Origin: an uncultured bacterium
GTDB lineage: Bacteria > Bacteroidota > Bacteroidia > Chitinophagales > Chitinophagaceae
Length of the DNA: 7,089 nucleotides
Direction of reading: 5' to 3'
Assembly (NCBI GenBank): GCA_903957405.1
Contig: CAJBPC010000686.1
Location: 1-7,089 of the forward strand
In this document: piece after piece, positions 1 to 7,089 of the stretch
How positions within the stretch are numbered: position 1 is the stretch's first letter
Layout: each line of letters starts with the position of its first letter
Notes under the pieces: model-generated
The model's input: the letters and a program-made list of their open reading frames with translations, nothing else
Told to the model about the DNA's origin: nothing
Databases searched by the model: none
Made by a program: the position numbers and the translations under genes

Positions 1-446
1 AGTTAACCATCAACTGGTTACCCGTTTTTTTGAAGTTGCAGTCTGTGTTCAGTTGGTTGTCCAAAATCCGAATAAGACATTCCATAACCCCTAAGCTTGT
101 TGGCTTTTCCTGAAAACAACCACATCGTCTTTGCGTCAGGAACATCATACTTGTTGACCAATCTAAAAAACGCATGAAGCTTATGCGGTCACAAAAGGCC
201 TACTCCGCGTGCTCATCCATGAAGCCACCATATCGTTGTTGCGTTGATATCTTGAGCATGAGGATAACGCCCCATGTGGGAGGATTCCCTTTTGGTGCAT
301 CAAGATTCCTGACTCTGATGACCATCAGCGGCGCATGAAAAAAACTAAATATCCATTTGTCTGGATAGTCTCTCCAGAAGAACTTTCTTCGGAGGATGCC
401 GTTTCCATCTGAATCTCTAATCGAAGCGCCAACGAGTTTTAGTCAT
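1..446 (-). pseudogene. Decayed N-terminal part of an IS5-family transposase (left-truncated by window edge)
   Basis: No intact frame exists here, but the minus strand translated in pieces follows the N-terminal DUF772-like region of IS5-family transposases in the right order. A possible start at 446 gives MTKTRWRFD, then a stop at 417-419. In the same frame come LLERLSRQMDI and a stop at 345-347. A shift gives FFHAPL, then KGNPPTWGVILMLKI and DEHAE with a stop at 200-202, followed by DRISFMRFLD (family: DRLSFMRFLGL). After a second shift comes VPDAKTMWLF (114-143; family: VPDAKTxWxFRE). A third shift gives GVMECLIRILDNQLN and KKTGNQLMV (family: GQIVDA). That is at least three in-frame stops and three frameshifts, so the gene is dead. 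The DDE catalytic domain would lie left of position 1, if it survives. The family call rests on remembered consensus motifs, not a search. The element end and inverted repeat could not be placed. Confidence 0.8.
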
Positions 447-599
447 ATGAAACGGTTCATGTCAGGGTTTTGATTCCGGTGCATGCGAAGTTTCTGGTCA
501 CGGGGGGGCACCATCCTAATTGATACGACCCATAAGTTTTTTTTAAAATATTTTTTCTCTCTCCCCCCTTTTTTACCGAACCCGGTGTATTTATGGCAT
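447..599. other. Spacer between IS remnant and fecR; low-complexity, no gene seen
   Basis: No convincing coding sequence is seen. The stretch holds a run of seven G at 502-508, eight T at 537-544 and a pyrimidine-rich tract at about 551-574 with six-base T and C runs. It should contain the outer end of the IS5-like element and probably the promoter for the fecR operon. I could not find a convincing Bacteroidota promoter (-33 TTTG, -7 TAnnTTTG). TATTTATG at 588-595 resembles the -7 box, but it lies almost on the start codon and has no clear -33 partner. No ECF sigma gene is present here. Confidence 0.5.
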
Positions 600-1814
600 A
601 TGCAGGAAGATAAGATAACGAGGCTCCGCTCCATTCTTGAAGCTGGCAGATGGTCAGACGAAGACCTGGCTTGGTTCATGGAAGAATGGGATCGTGATGA
701 ACAGGGGTGGGTGATGGATCTACTCCGAGAGGAATTCGACTCTTCCATCGGCTTACCGACCTCTGGGGGTCAGGTTGACCCGGATGCCATTTTAGCCCGA
801 CTGCACGAGCAGATGGTTCCTCCTCCTGTGAGGGTGATGGCTGTCGGCTGGTGGCCGCGGTTTGGAAAGATTGCTGTGGCTGCGAGTCTTTTAATGTCCA
901 TTTTCTTAGCGGCGTATCTCTACAATTCAGGAAGGATAACGACGGGTGTCAATTCATCAAAAGACCTCGTCCATGTAGCGTCAGATGCCGCTCCGGGTGG
1001 TGACAGGGCTATGCTTATCCTTTCCGGTGGCAGGAGTATAGATCTTGATTCCTTGGGAAATGGCGAGATCGACCTGGGAGATGGCCCCGCAGCCGTTCGG
1101 GTACAGGATGGCGACATCCGTTATGCCTCGTCCGACAGCCTGCCTGGTTCAGGTGAGGAAGCGATGCTGCATACGATTGTGACACCGAGGGGTGGTCAAT
1201 ACCGATTAACACTTTCCGACGGAACCCGAGTATGGCTCAACGCCGCTTCATCCATCCGATACCCGGTCGTCTTCCGGGGTGGTGAAAGACGGGTGGAAGT
1301 GACCGGGGAGGCCTATCTGGAAGTCGCCCGCGACGAGTCTCGTCCTTTCCTTTTGGATGCCGACGGTCGTGCACTCGTCAGGGTGCTCGGTACAACTTTC
1401 AACGTAAACACTTATCGGGACGAACCCAGCTTAGACATCACATTGCTCGAAGGGTCGGTAAAGGTGGGTAGCACCGAAGATGCATCCATGTTGTCATTGT
1501 CGCCGGGCCGTAAGGCGAGTGTGCGCAGCAATGGACGCATCATCATCAAAGAAGTCGAGAATATGGATCGTGTAATTGCCTGGAGGAATGGCAAGTTCCA
1601 ATTCGGGGATGGCATTGACATCGTTTCGATCATGCGCCAGTTATCGCGGTGGTACGATGTGGATGTGGAGTACGAGGGTGATGTCAAGGGATTGGTGGGC
1701 GGGTCCATTTCGCGTCAGGAGAATCTTTCGCGGGTATTGGATATGATCGGGATGACGGGTGTAGCCGAGTTCTCGATCAAAGGCAAGGTCGTTCGGGTTT
1801 CAAAGCGAAAATGA
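600..1814 (+). CDS. FecR-family anti-sigma factor (inner-membrane signal transducer)
   Basis: This 404-residue protein is a single-pass inner-membrane regulator that, by family, binds an ECF sigma factor in the cytoplasm and receives a signal in the periplasm from the STN domain of a TonB-dependent receptor. Residues 1-87 are a hydrophilic, helix-rich cytoplasmic part. Residues 88-107 (GKIAVAASLLMSIFLAAYLY) form the only membrane segment. A periplasmic linker follows, including APGGDRAMLILSGG. The FecR domain spans about 190-288, with TPRGGQYRLTLSDGTRVWLN, VTGEAYLEV, VLGTTFNV and LLEGSVKV. A DUF4974-like domain (about 330-401, from WRNGKFQF) ends the protein, which is typical of Bacteroidota. 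I chose the ATG at 600 because the frame is also open from an ATG at 483, but the extra 39 residues come from the T/C-rich spacer and look non-coding. The sigma gene that usually precedes fecR is missing from the window. The next gene, susC, starts 46 bases downstream. Confidence 0.93.
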   Translation: MQEDKITRLRSILEAGRWSDEDLAWFMEEWDRDEQGWVMDLLREEFDSSIGLPTSGGQVDPDAILARLHEQMVPPPVRVMAVGWWPRFGKIAVAASLLMSIFLAAYLYNSGRITTGVNSSKDLVHVASDAAPGGDRAMLILSGGRSIDLDSLGNGEIDLGDGPAAVRVQDGDIRYASSDSLPGSGEEAMLHTIVTPRGGQYRLTLSDGTRVWLNAASSIRYPVVFRGGERRVEVTGEAYLEVARDESRPFLLDADGRALVRVLGTTFNVNTYRDEPSLDITLLEGSVKVGSTEDASMLSLSPGRKASVRSNGRIIIKEVENMDRVIAWRNGKFQFGDGIDIVSIMRQLSRWYDVDVEYEGDVKGLVGGSISRQENLSRVLDMIGMTGVAEFSIKGKVVRVSKRK

Positions 1815-1860
1815 AAGACAACCTGTCAGTGAAATAAATCCTTTTTAAAATTTCTCAATC
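1815..1860 (+). promoter_or_regulatory. Short AT-rich leader between fecR and susC
   Basis: The 46-base gap has no terminator-like hairpin and no clear Shine-Dalgarno sequence. Its second half is A/T-rich (ATAAAT at 1834-1839, CTTTTTAAAATTT at 1841-1853) and ends in CAATC directly before the ATG. AT-rich, unstructured leaders commonly support translation initiation in Bacteroidota. The short gap is compatible with read-through from fecR; a separate susC promoter cannot be excluded by eye. Confidence 0.4.
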
Positions 1861-4800
1861 ATGCAGTATATAATATTCCGGCAGGGTTTTACATGCCGTA
1901 CGATGCTTTCGAAGGGACGTCTTCGTGCCATGCGGCTTGTCAGCCTCTTGGCCATGGGGATATGCCTGCATATATCTGCGCTGGGGCATGCGCAGGTAAC
2001 GCTGAACGAAACTGATATTTCGCTTCAGCGTATGCTCAAGAAGTTGGAGTCGATAACGGGATACGATTTCCTGTATGATGCAACGCTCGTAGCGAATGCG
2101 GGTAATGTATCGCTCAAGGTGAACAATGCGAGCCTGAATGCGACCCTTGGGCTTTGCCTGCGCGGGAAGGCATTGGCATATTCCATCATCGATCGGACAG
2201 TCGTGATAAGGCCTATGCCGGAACCTCCGCCAGTCAAGCCATCTGCTTTGTTGCCTCCGCACATCGTCCGCGGTAAGGTGGTCAACGAGGATGGAGAACC
2301 TGTTTCCGGTGTTACAGTCACCGTAAAGGGCCAGACTATCGCCACATCAACGAATGATGCGGGAGAATTTGAGTTGACCCTATCCTCTGGGGATGCCGTC
2401 CTCATATTTACATCTGTGAACCTCGAGCGGCTCGAAATACCGGTTAGTAAAAGGACCTCCATCGAGGTGCCAATGAAGGCCCGCATCATATATGGGCAAG
2501 ATGTCATCATCAAGAATATGAACACCGGATATCAGTCACTGCCCAACGAACGCAATGCGGGATCCTTCTCAAAGCCGAATGAAGTCATCATTCGCGACAG
2601 GGCCAACAGCACGAACATCATGCAGAGACTCGACGGGCTTGTTCCTGGTCTGACCGTAAGCTTCGCACAGGGAGCAAGGGCCAGTTCTACCAACCGCATG
2701 ATGACGGGAGAGTCCAACTCGAACCAGTACATCATACGCGGGATTGGCTCAGTACAGGGCGACCGGACCCCACTCTTCGTCGTCAACGGCATCATCATCG
2801 ACGATATCTCCACCCTAAATGCGAACGATGTCGATGAAGTCACTGTGCTGAAGGATGCGACGGCTGCTTCGATCTGGGGGTCAAGGGCCGCCAATGGCGT
2901 GGTTGTCATCACCACAAAGAAAGGCGGCACTCGGCAGAAGCTGAAGGTGACATATGACGCCTTCTACAACATGATGGGGACGCCCGACTACAGGTATTAT
3001 CCTCGCCTGTCGAGCTCGGAATTCATCCGGACAGCAGAACAGGTTTTCGATCCCGTTGCCTTCCCCTGGGCCACTGTGAGTCTTTTCGGGAGTACGACAT
3101 CCGGCATCAGCGTCAGTCCGCACGAAGTGATTCAATACAATCGTTTCCGGGGTCTGATTTCCCCCCAGCTTGCGCAGCAGCAGCTTGATAGCCTGGGGGC
3201 GATCGACAATACGGGGCAGATGGGAGACTTGTTTTACAGAAGGCAGTCCCTCTTCAACAACACCGTCTCCATCAGCGGCGGCGGCAATATCCACTCTTTC
3301 TACGGATCTTTTTCCTATACAGGCAACCAAAGCAGTGTGCCTGGGGAGCGCAATGACTCCTATACGATGAACGTAAGGAACGATTTTAACATCTCCCCAC
3401 GTATTCGGCTTTTTCTGATCACGGACCTTAACCATGCCGTCATGTCGAAAAAACGCTCTGTTTCCGTCGACAATCGGTTCGTTCCCTATCAGCTCTTCCG
3501 CGACCCGTCCACCGGTGAGGGCATGGACATGTCTTACCTGAGCTTTCTCGTTACGGATTCCGTAAAGAGGGCTTTCGAGCGTCAGAGCGGGCTTGATCTT
3601 TCATATGCTCCTTCGGCCGAATTGGAGCGGGGTTCGACGGCATTCAGTTCATTGCAGGCTCGTCTTACGGGAGGAGCTTCGGTGAAGCTCGCGCGCGGAT
3701 TTCGATACGAGGGTAATTTCGGCTTCAGTCTTTCAAATGCCGGAACTTCTAACTTCGATGCGGAGAACAGCTACCTTGTAAGGAGCGGGCTGGTGTCCTT
3801 CACGCAGGCGGCTGTGGCCCCTTCTACGGTCCCGACCTATCTATTGCCCCGCTCCGGAGGCCAATATGGAAGGAATGATCAGGATTCACGCAGCTGGACC
3901 GTTCGGAATCAGTTCATACTCGACACCTCTTTCTCTTCCCGGAAACATCAACTTACACTCCTGGTAGGACAGGAGGCCCAGGAGCGCAGTGGACAAAGCA
4001 CATCCAATACGGTGCTCGGCTACGACCCCCTCCTCCTAACATATCAGAATGTTGATTTCTTCACGCTTAGTCAGACGGGTGTTGCCAACCCCGTTGCAGC
4101 GAGGAACACAGGCAACAGGAGCGTATATTCTCAACCCGTATTCTCACAATCGGAGAGTATAACCCGGATATCCTCATATTATTCCAACGCGGGATATACC
4201 CTGTCTCGCCGCTATAGCCTCAATGCAAGTTGGAGGTTGGACGAATCCAATCTCTTCGGGGTCGACAAGTCTGCGCAGCGCAAACCCGTATGGAGTATCG
4301 GTGGCAAATGGAATCTGGCGCAGGAGAAATTCATGCAGAGATTCAATGATCTTTCCACGCTGTCATTAAGGTTGACGTATGGCATTACCGGCAATGCGCC
4401 ATCCCCTGGCTCGGCAACTTCCAGGGACGTACTGGTTGTTAGGTCGACAAGCTTCGCTCCCGGCCCAGGCCTTGGTGTATCAACCTATGCCAATAGGGCA
4501 TTGACATGGGAGAGGACAGAGAACTACAATATCGGACTCGATTTTGGCTTCCTTGGTCGAAAGATCAGCGGTACCCTTGATTTTTACCGCCGGAACACGA
4601 CCGATATGATCGGACAGTTACCGGTCAACTTTCTGGGGGGCGCTAGCAGCATTGTGGGCAACTTTGGCAACATGAAAAACAATGGTGTGGAACTTTCCCT
4701 CAATACGTTAAACGTGTCGAGTCCAAATTTCAGCTGGAACACCGTCCTCAATTTGTCTTACAATCGAAACACCATCACGCGCCTGCAGCAGCTCTCCGCG

Positions 4801-5556
4801 ATAAACGACCTTTCAAGGCTTGTACAGCAGACAAAATACTATGCCGGCTACCCCGCGCTATCGATCTTCGCGTATAACTGGGCAGGCCTCGACAATCTCG
4901 GTGACCCTCAGATATTCCTGTCAGACGGAACGAAATACAAGACGGCTACAACCAACAACATTCCGCTGGAATCTGCACTTTTCATGGGAACCTTCCAGCC
5001 ACTGTGGAACGGGGCAGGGTTGAACTTCATCCGGTACAAGAATTTTACGATATCCTCCAGCATCATCTTCAACATGGGCCATGTGGGAAGGAGGGATGTC
5101 AACGATAAGTTCTCGGGACGCATGGTCCCCAACCGCGTGACATTCTCTCAAAGTGACTATCCCGACTTGCAGACAGGCAACTTTCACACCGACCTACTCA
5201 ATCGATGGATGAAGCCGGGTGACGAGCTGGTTACGGACGTTCCCGCCTACCTGACAACCAACACTGCAAGACGGAACACTGCATACTATGTCTTCGGGTC
5301 ACAGAATGTGTACAACGCATCCTTCATAAAGCTTCGCGACATCACCCTTTCCGTAGGGCTCCCCGCAAACATCACCAGGAAGTTGCATGCGGAAGATGTG
5401 CGATTCAGAATGCAGTTGTCGAACGTGATGCTTTGGAGGGCCAACGATCTGGGCATCGATCCGGAGTTCCAGGTGACAGATATCAATTATACCCTCGGCA
5501 GGATCCTGCCCGTCGGACAGGGAGCCATCACCCTTGGGTTGAATGTCAGGTTCTGA
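1861..5556 (+). CDS. SusC/RagA-family TonB-dependent outer-membrane transporter with N-terminal STN domain
   Basis: This 1231-residue outer-membrane barrel imports a substrate captured by its SusD partner, powered by TonB-ExbBD. A long signal peptide covers residues 1-44, with core MRLVSLLAMGICLHISALGHA and probable cleavage before Q45; MQ-start leaders of this kind are usual for the group, which supports the ATG at 1861. Residues 46-117 are an STN (secretin/TonB short N-terminal) domain (SLQRMLKKLESITGYDFLYD). Residues 136-210 are a carboxypeptidase-regulatory-like beta-sandwich (RGKVVNEDGEPVSGVTVTVKG). DVIIK at 214-218 sits where the TonB box is expected. The plug spans about 220-355: LDGLVPGLTV, YIIRGIGS, PLFVVNG, then DVDEVTVLKDATAASIWGSR and NGVVVITTKKGG. 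The remainder is the barrel, ending in ITLGLNVRF with the C-terminal Phe favoured by the BAM machinery. The gene is complete, with no frameshift, and is slightly longer than a classic SusC because of the STN domain. With fecR upstream it is probably both a transporter and a signal sensor. Substrate unknown. Confidence 0.96.
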   Translation: MQYIIFRQGFTCRTMLSKGRLRAMRLVSLLAMGICLHISALGHAQVTLNETDISLQRMLKKLESITGYDFLYDATLVANAGNVSLKVNNASLNATLGLCLRGKALAYSIIDRTVVIRPMPEPPPVKPSALLPPHIVRGKVVNEDGEPVSGVTVTVKGQTIATSTNDAGEFELTLSSGDAVLIFTSVNLERLEIPVSKRTSIEVPMKARIIYGQDVIIKNMNTGYQSLPNERNAGSFSKPNEVIIRDRANSTNIMQRLDGLVPGLTVSFAQGARASSTNRMMTGESNSNQYIIRGIGSVQGDRTPLFVVNGIIIDDISTLNANDVDEVTVLKDATAASIWGSRAANGVVVITTKKGGTRQKLKVTYDAFYNMMGTPDYRYYPRLSSSEFIRTAEQVFDPVAFPWATVSLFGSTTSGISVSPHEVIQYNRFRGLISPQLAQQQLDSLGAIDNTGQMGDLFYRRQSLFNNTVSISGGGNIHSFYGSFSYTGNQSSVPGERNDSYTMNVRNDFNISPRIRLFLITDLNHAVMSKKRSVSVDNRFVPYQLFRDPSTGEGMDMSYLSFLVTDSVKRAFERQSGLDLSYAPSAELERGSTAFSSLQARLTGGASVKLARGFRYEGNFGFSLSNAGTSNFDAENSYLVRSGLVSFTQAAVAPSTVPTYLLPRSGGQYGRNDQDSRSWTVRNQFILDTSFSSRKHQLTLLVGQEAQERSGQSTSNTVLGYDPLLLTYQNVDFFTLSQTGVANPVAARNTGNRSVYSQPVFSQSESITRISSYYSNAGYTLSRRYSLNASWRLDESNLFGVDKSAQRKPVWSIGGKWNLAQEKFMQRFNDLSTLSLRLTYGITGNAPSPGSATSRDVLVVRSTSFAPGPGLGVSTYANRALTWERTENYNIGLDFGFLGRKISGTLDFYRRNTTDMIGQLPVNFLGGASSIVGNFGNMKNNGVELSLNTLNVSSPNFSWNTVLNLSYNRNTITRLQQLSAINDLSRLVQQTKYYAGYPALSIFAYNWAGLDNLGDPQIFLSDGTKYKTATTNNIPLESALFMGTFQPLWNGAGLNFIRYKNFTISSSIIFNMGHVGRRDVNDKFSGRMVPNRVTFSQSDYPDLQTGNFHTDLLNRWMKPGDELVTDVPAYLTTNTARRNTAYYVFGSQNVYNASFIKLRDITLSVGLPANITRKLHAEDVRFRMQLSNVMLWRANDLGIDPEFQVTDINYTLGRILPVGQGAITLGLNVRF

Positions 5557-5570
5557 CCATTGAAAATATT

Positions 5571-7040
5571 ATGACAAGGACAGCAAAATTCCATCAGATG
5601 CAAAGGATACAATACACATTCATCACCCTTTTCTTACTCATGGCGTCCATTGGGTCTTGCCGGAAGGATTTTCTGGAAGTCGTACCCACCGGGAGGCTGA
5701 TTGCCGAAAAGACGTTGGACTACGAGCAGATGCTCAACTCCTCAGAGCTCACGCTCTACAGTCTGGCACCTTTCTATGCAGTCCTCGGCGACGAGCTGGT
5801 GGCCCGCGATCCATTTTTCGGCACACGTGGGCTGAAGGAGCAGCGACTCTTCCGATACGAAAACGACATATATAACCCCAGCGACGATCCTACAGAACTC
5901 AACGCACTCACCAAGGCACTCTATCTTTTCAACAAGGTCATCAACGAGGTGATGAATTCCAAGGATGGTACGGAAGCCCAAAAGACTGCCATCCGGGCCG
6001 AAGCGCTGACCGGAAGGGCATGGATATACCTGCATTTTGCGACGCTGTTCACCAGGCCTTACAATACAGCTACTGCTTCCACGGATCTGGGCTTTCCCAT
6101 CATTCGAGAGGCAGATATCAACAAGTCGCCCTACACCCGGTCGACTGTCAAAGAGCTCTATGATTTCATTGTCGGAGACCTTGTCGAGGCAATACCTGCC
6201 CTGCAATCGAACATTACGTCCCGCCATCGTGCCTCCAAGGCTGTGGCGGCTGCACTGCTGACAAAGACCTATCTGGCAATGGGTCGGTTTGAGGACGCCC
6301 TTGCTGCTTCGGAGACGGCCATGGCCGCAATCGCCGCCAATACGGCCCAGCCGGCAAGGCTCTATGATTACAACATCGAGCTGCTGGTAGGTGGTGTGCT
6401 GTTTTCGACAACCATGTCGACAACTGGCCCGGCACAGCCCACCCTTCCTAACAATATCGAAAGCATCTATGGACGGCAAGACCTCAACTCCACCACCGGC
6501 GGCACGGTCAACCATTTTGCGCTCTCCTCCAGCGTGGTTGCCCTGTACTCCCCGACAGACCTCCGCCGGCGGTATTATAACAATACCAATCTCGCCTATC
6601 CCGCCGGCCTGCTGCGGCGGCTGGGTCCATTGCTTCAGGCTACCGGCATGAACTTGCCAGAGATATACCTCATGCGTGCCGAGTGTCGTGCACGCGCCAA
6701 CAAGTTATACGGTGCCGGCAGCGCCTCCGAAGATCTGCTTTTCCTCCGCCAAAGGCGCATGCCCGCCGCCGGGGCAGTCGTGCCAACAGGCTTGACCCAG
6801 GCCCAGATGGTGCAGTTCGTGATGGATGAGCGTCTCAGGGAATTCGCCTTCAACGGTATAAGGTGGTTCGATATGAGAAGGATGTCCGTGGATCCGCTCT
6901 TTACGGGCAGAACGTTCACACATATCCTGCATTTTGCAGATGGGACCACCCAGTCATACCCCCTTCGCCCGGAAAGGTTTGCGCTACGCATCCCTCAGAG
7001 GATCCTTAACGATAACCCGGGGATGGAAGACAATCCTTGA
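5571..7040 (+). CDS. SusD/RagB-family surface lipoprotein, substrate-binding partner of SusC
   Basis: This 489-residue lipoprotein should cap the SusC barrel at the cell surface and bind the substrate. A lipoprotein signal peptide ends in the lipobox IGSC, with the acylated Cys at residue 30, followed by RKDFLEVVPTGRLI, a typical SusD mature N-terminus. TPR-like helices carry AEALTGRAWIYLHFATLFTR (143-162) and SKAVAAALLTKTYLAMGRFEDAL (222-244). The C-terminal part has the usual LPEIYLMRAECRARAN, ERLREFAFNGIRWFDMRRM (420-438) and IPQRILNDNPGMEDNP endings, so the protein is complete. The start at 5571 lies 14 bases after the susC stop. A second ATG at 5598 (MQRIQYTFITLFLLM) gives a more ordinary-length signal peptide and is a real alternative; it changes nothing in the mature protein. 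Tight spacing shows co-transcription with susC. The ligand cannot be inferred from sequence. Confidence 0.95.
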   Translation: MTRTAKFHQMQRIQYTFITLFLLMASIGSCRKDFLEVVPTGRLIAEKTLDYEQMLNSSELTLYSLAPFYAVLGDELVARDPFFGTRGLKEQRLFRYENDIYNPSDDPTELNALTKALYLFNKVINEVMNSKDGTEAQKTAIRAEALTGRAWIYLHFATLFTRPYNTATASTDLGFPIIREADINKSPYTRSTVKELYDFIVGDLVEAIPALQSNITSRHRASKAVAAALLTKTYLAMGRFEDALAASETAMAAIAANTAQPARLYDYNIELLVGGVLFSTTMSTTGPAQPTLPNNIESIYGRQDLNSTTGGTVNHFALSSSVVALYSPTDLRRRYYNNTNLAYPAGLLRRLGPLLQATGMNLPEIYLMRAECRARANKLYGAGSASEDLLFLRQRRMPAAGAVVPTGLTQAQMVQFVMDERLREFAFNGIRWFDMRRMSVDPLFTGRTFTHILHFADGTTQSYPLRPERFALRIPQRILNDNPGMEDNP

Positions 7041-7089
7041 AAAAAACAGCATCCCTGACGCATAAATTTTTAACAATCAAGCCCCTTCA
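7041..7089. other. Post-susD region; possible leader of a further operon gene
   Basis: These 49 bases have no gene and no hairpin-plus-T-run terminator. After an A-rich start they contain ATAAATTTTTAACAATCAA (7062-7080), which resembles the leader just before susC (ATAAAT, then TTTTTAA, then CAATCA running into the ATG). This suggests that translation of another gene begins just beyond the right edge, as is common in SusCD operons. The window ends before a start codon, so this stays a guess. Confidence 0.3.

Noticed and set aside
447..460. Small inverted repeat ATGAA-acgg-TTCAT as a possible IS end or operator
   Set aside because: The stem is only five bases, there is no second copy in the window, and there is no T-run after it. 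Too weak to call.
588..595. TATTTATG as a Bacteroidota -7 promoter box for fecR
   Set aside because: It would place the transcription start on the fecR start codon, and no TTTG-like -33 element is found at the right distance.
483..599. N-terminal extension of fecR from an upstream in-frame ATG at 483
   Set aside because: The 39 extra residues are encoded by homopolymer-rich spacer (T and C runs) and give a Phe/Pro-rich stretch unlike any FecR N-terminus. The ATG at 600 starts a normal hydrophilic anti-sigma region.
2881..3435. 184-codon open frame on the minus strand inside susC
   Set aside because: It is antisense to the conserved plug and barrel coding sequence and has no recognisable motif or separate start context.
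5433..5570. Longer susD start overlapping the end of susC
   Set aside because: The extension would put 46 hydrophilic residues before the lipoprotein signal peptide and is encoded by the other frame of the susC 3' end. The ATG at 5571 gives a proper lipobox signal.
5742..6515. 257-codon open frame on the minus strand inside susD
   Set aside because: It lies antisense to a complete, well-conserved susD. The translation is rich in Cys, Arg and Gly without recognisable domains, as expected for a shadow frame in GC-balanced coding sequence.

Overview
The window looks like part of a Bacteroidota chromosome, most likely from the Chitinophagaceae or a related family such as Sphingobacteriaceae. The evidence is the gene set and protein style: a Bacteroidota-type FecR with a C-terminal DUF4974-like domain, a SusC/RagA transporter that starts with an STN domain, and a SusD/RagB lipoprotein. 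The spacers next to start codons are AT-rich and carry no clear Shine-Dalgarno sequence, as is usual in this phylum.

Layout: positions 1-446 hold no intact gene. On the minus strand they contain a decayed N-terminal half of an IS5-family transposase, broken by stops and frameshifts and running off the left edge. Positions 447-599 are a low-complexity spacer. Three plus-strand genes follow in what looks like one operon: an anti-sigma factor of the FecR family (600-1814), a large TonB-dependent outer-membrane transporter (1861-5556) and its SusD-like surface lipoprotein (5571-7040). The last 49 bases have no visible terminator and could be the leader of a further gene.

How the genes probably work together: SusC forms the outer-membrane barrel and SusD caps it as a surface substrate-binding lipoprotein. 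SusC also has an N-terminal STN domain, which in characterised FecA/FecR-type systems contacts FecR in the periplasm when substrate is present; FecR then controls an ECF sigma factor. Receptor, transducer and lid are all here, but the sigma factor normally found directly before fecR is absent, and IS debris sits in its place. No glycoside hydrolase, peptidase or other substrate-revealing gene is in the window, so the substrate is unknown.

I see no sign of a wholly new system. The points most worth a second look are the missing sigma factor behind the IS remnant and the unassigned substrate.
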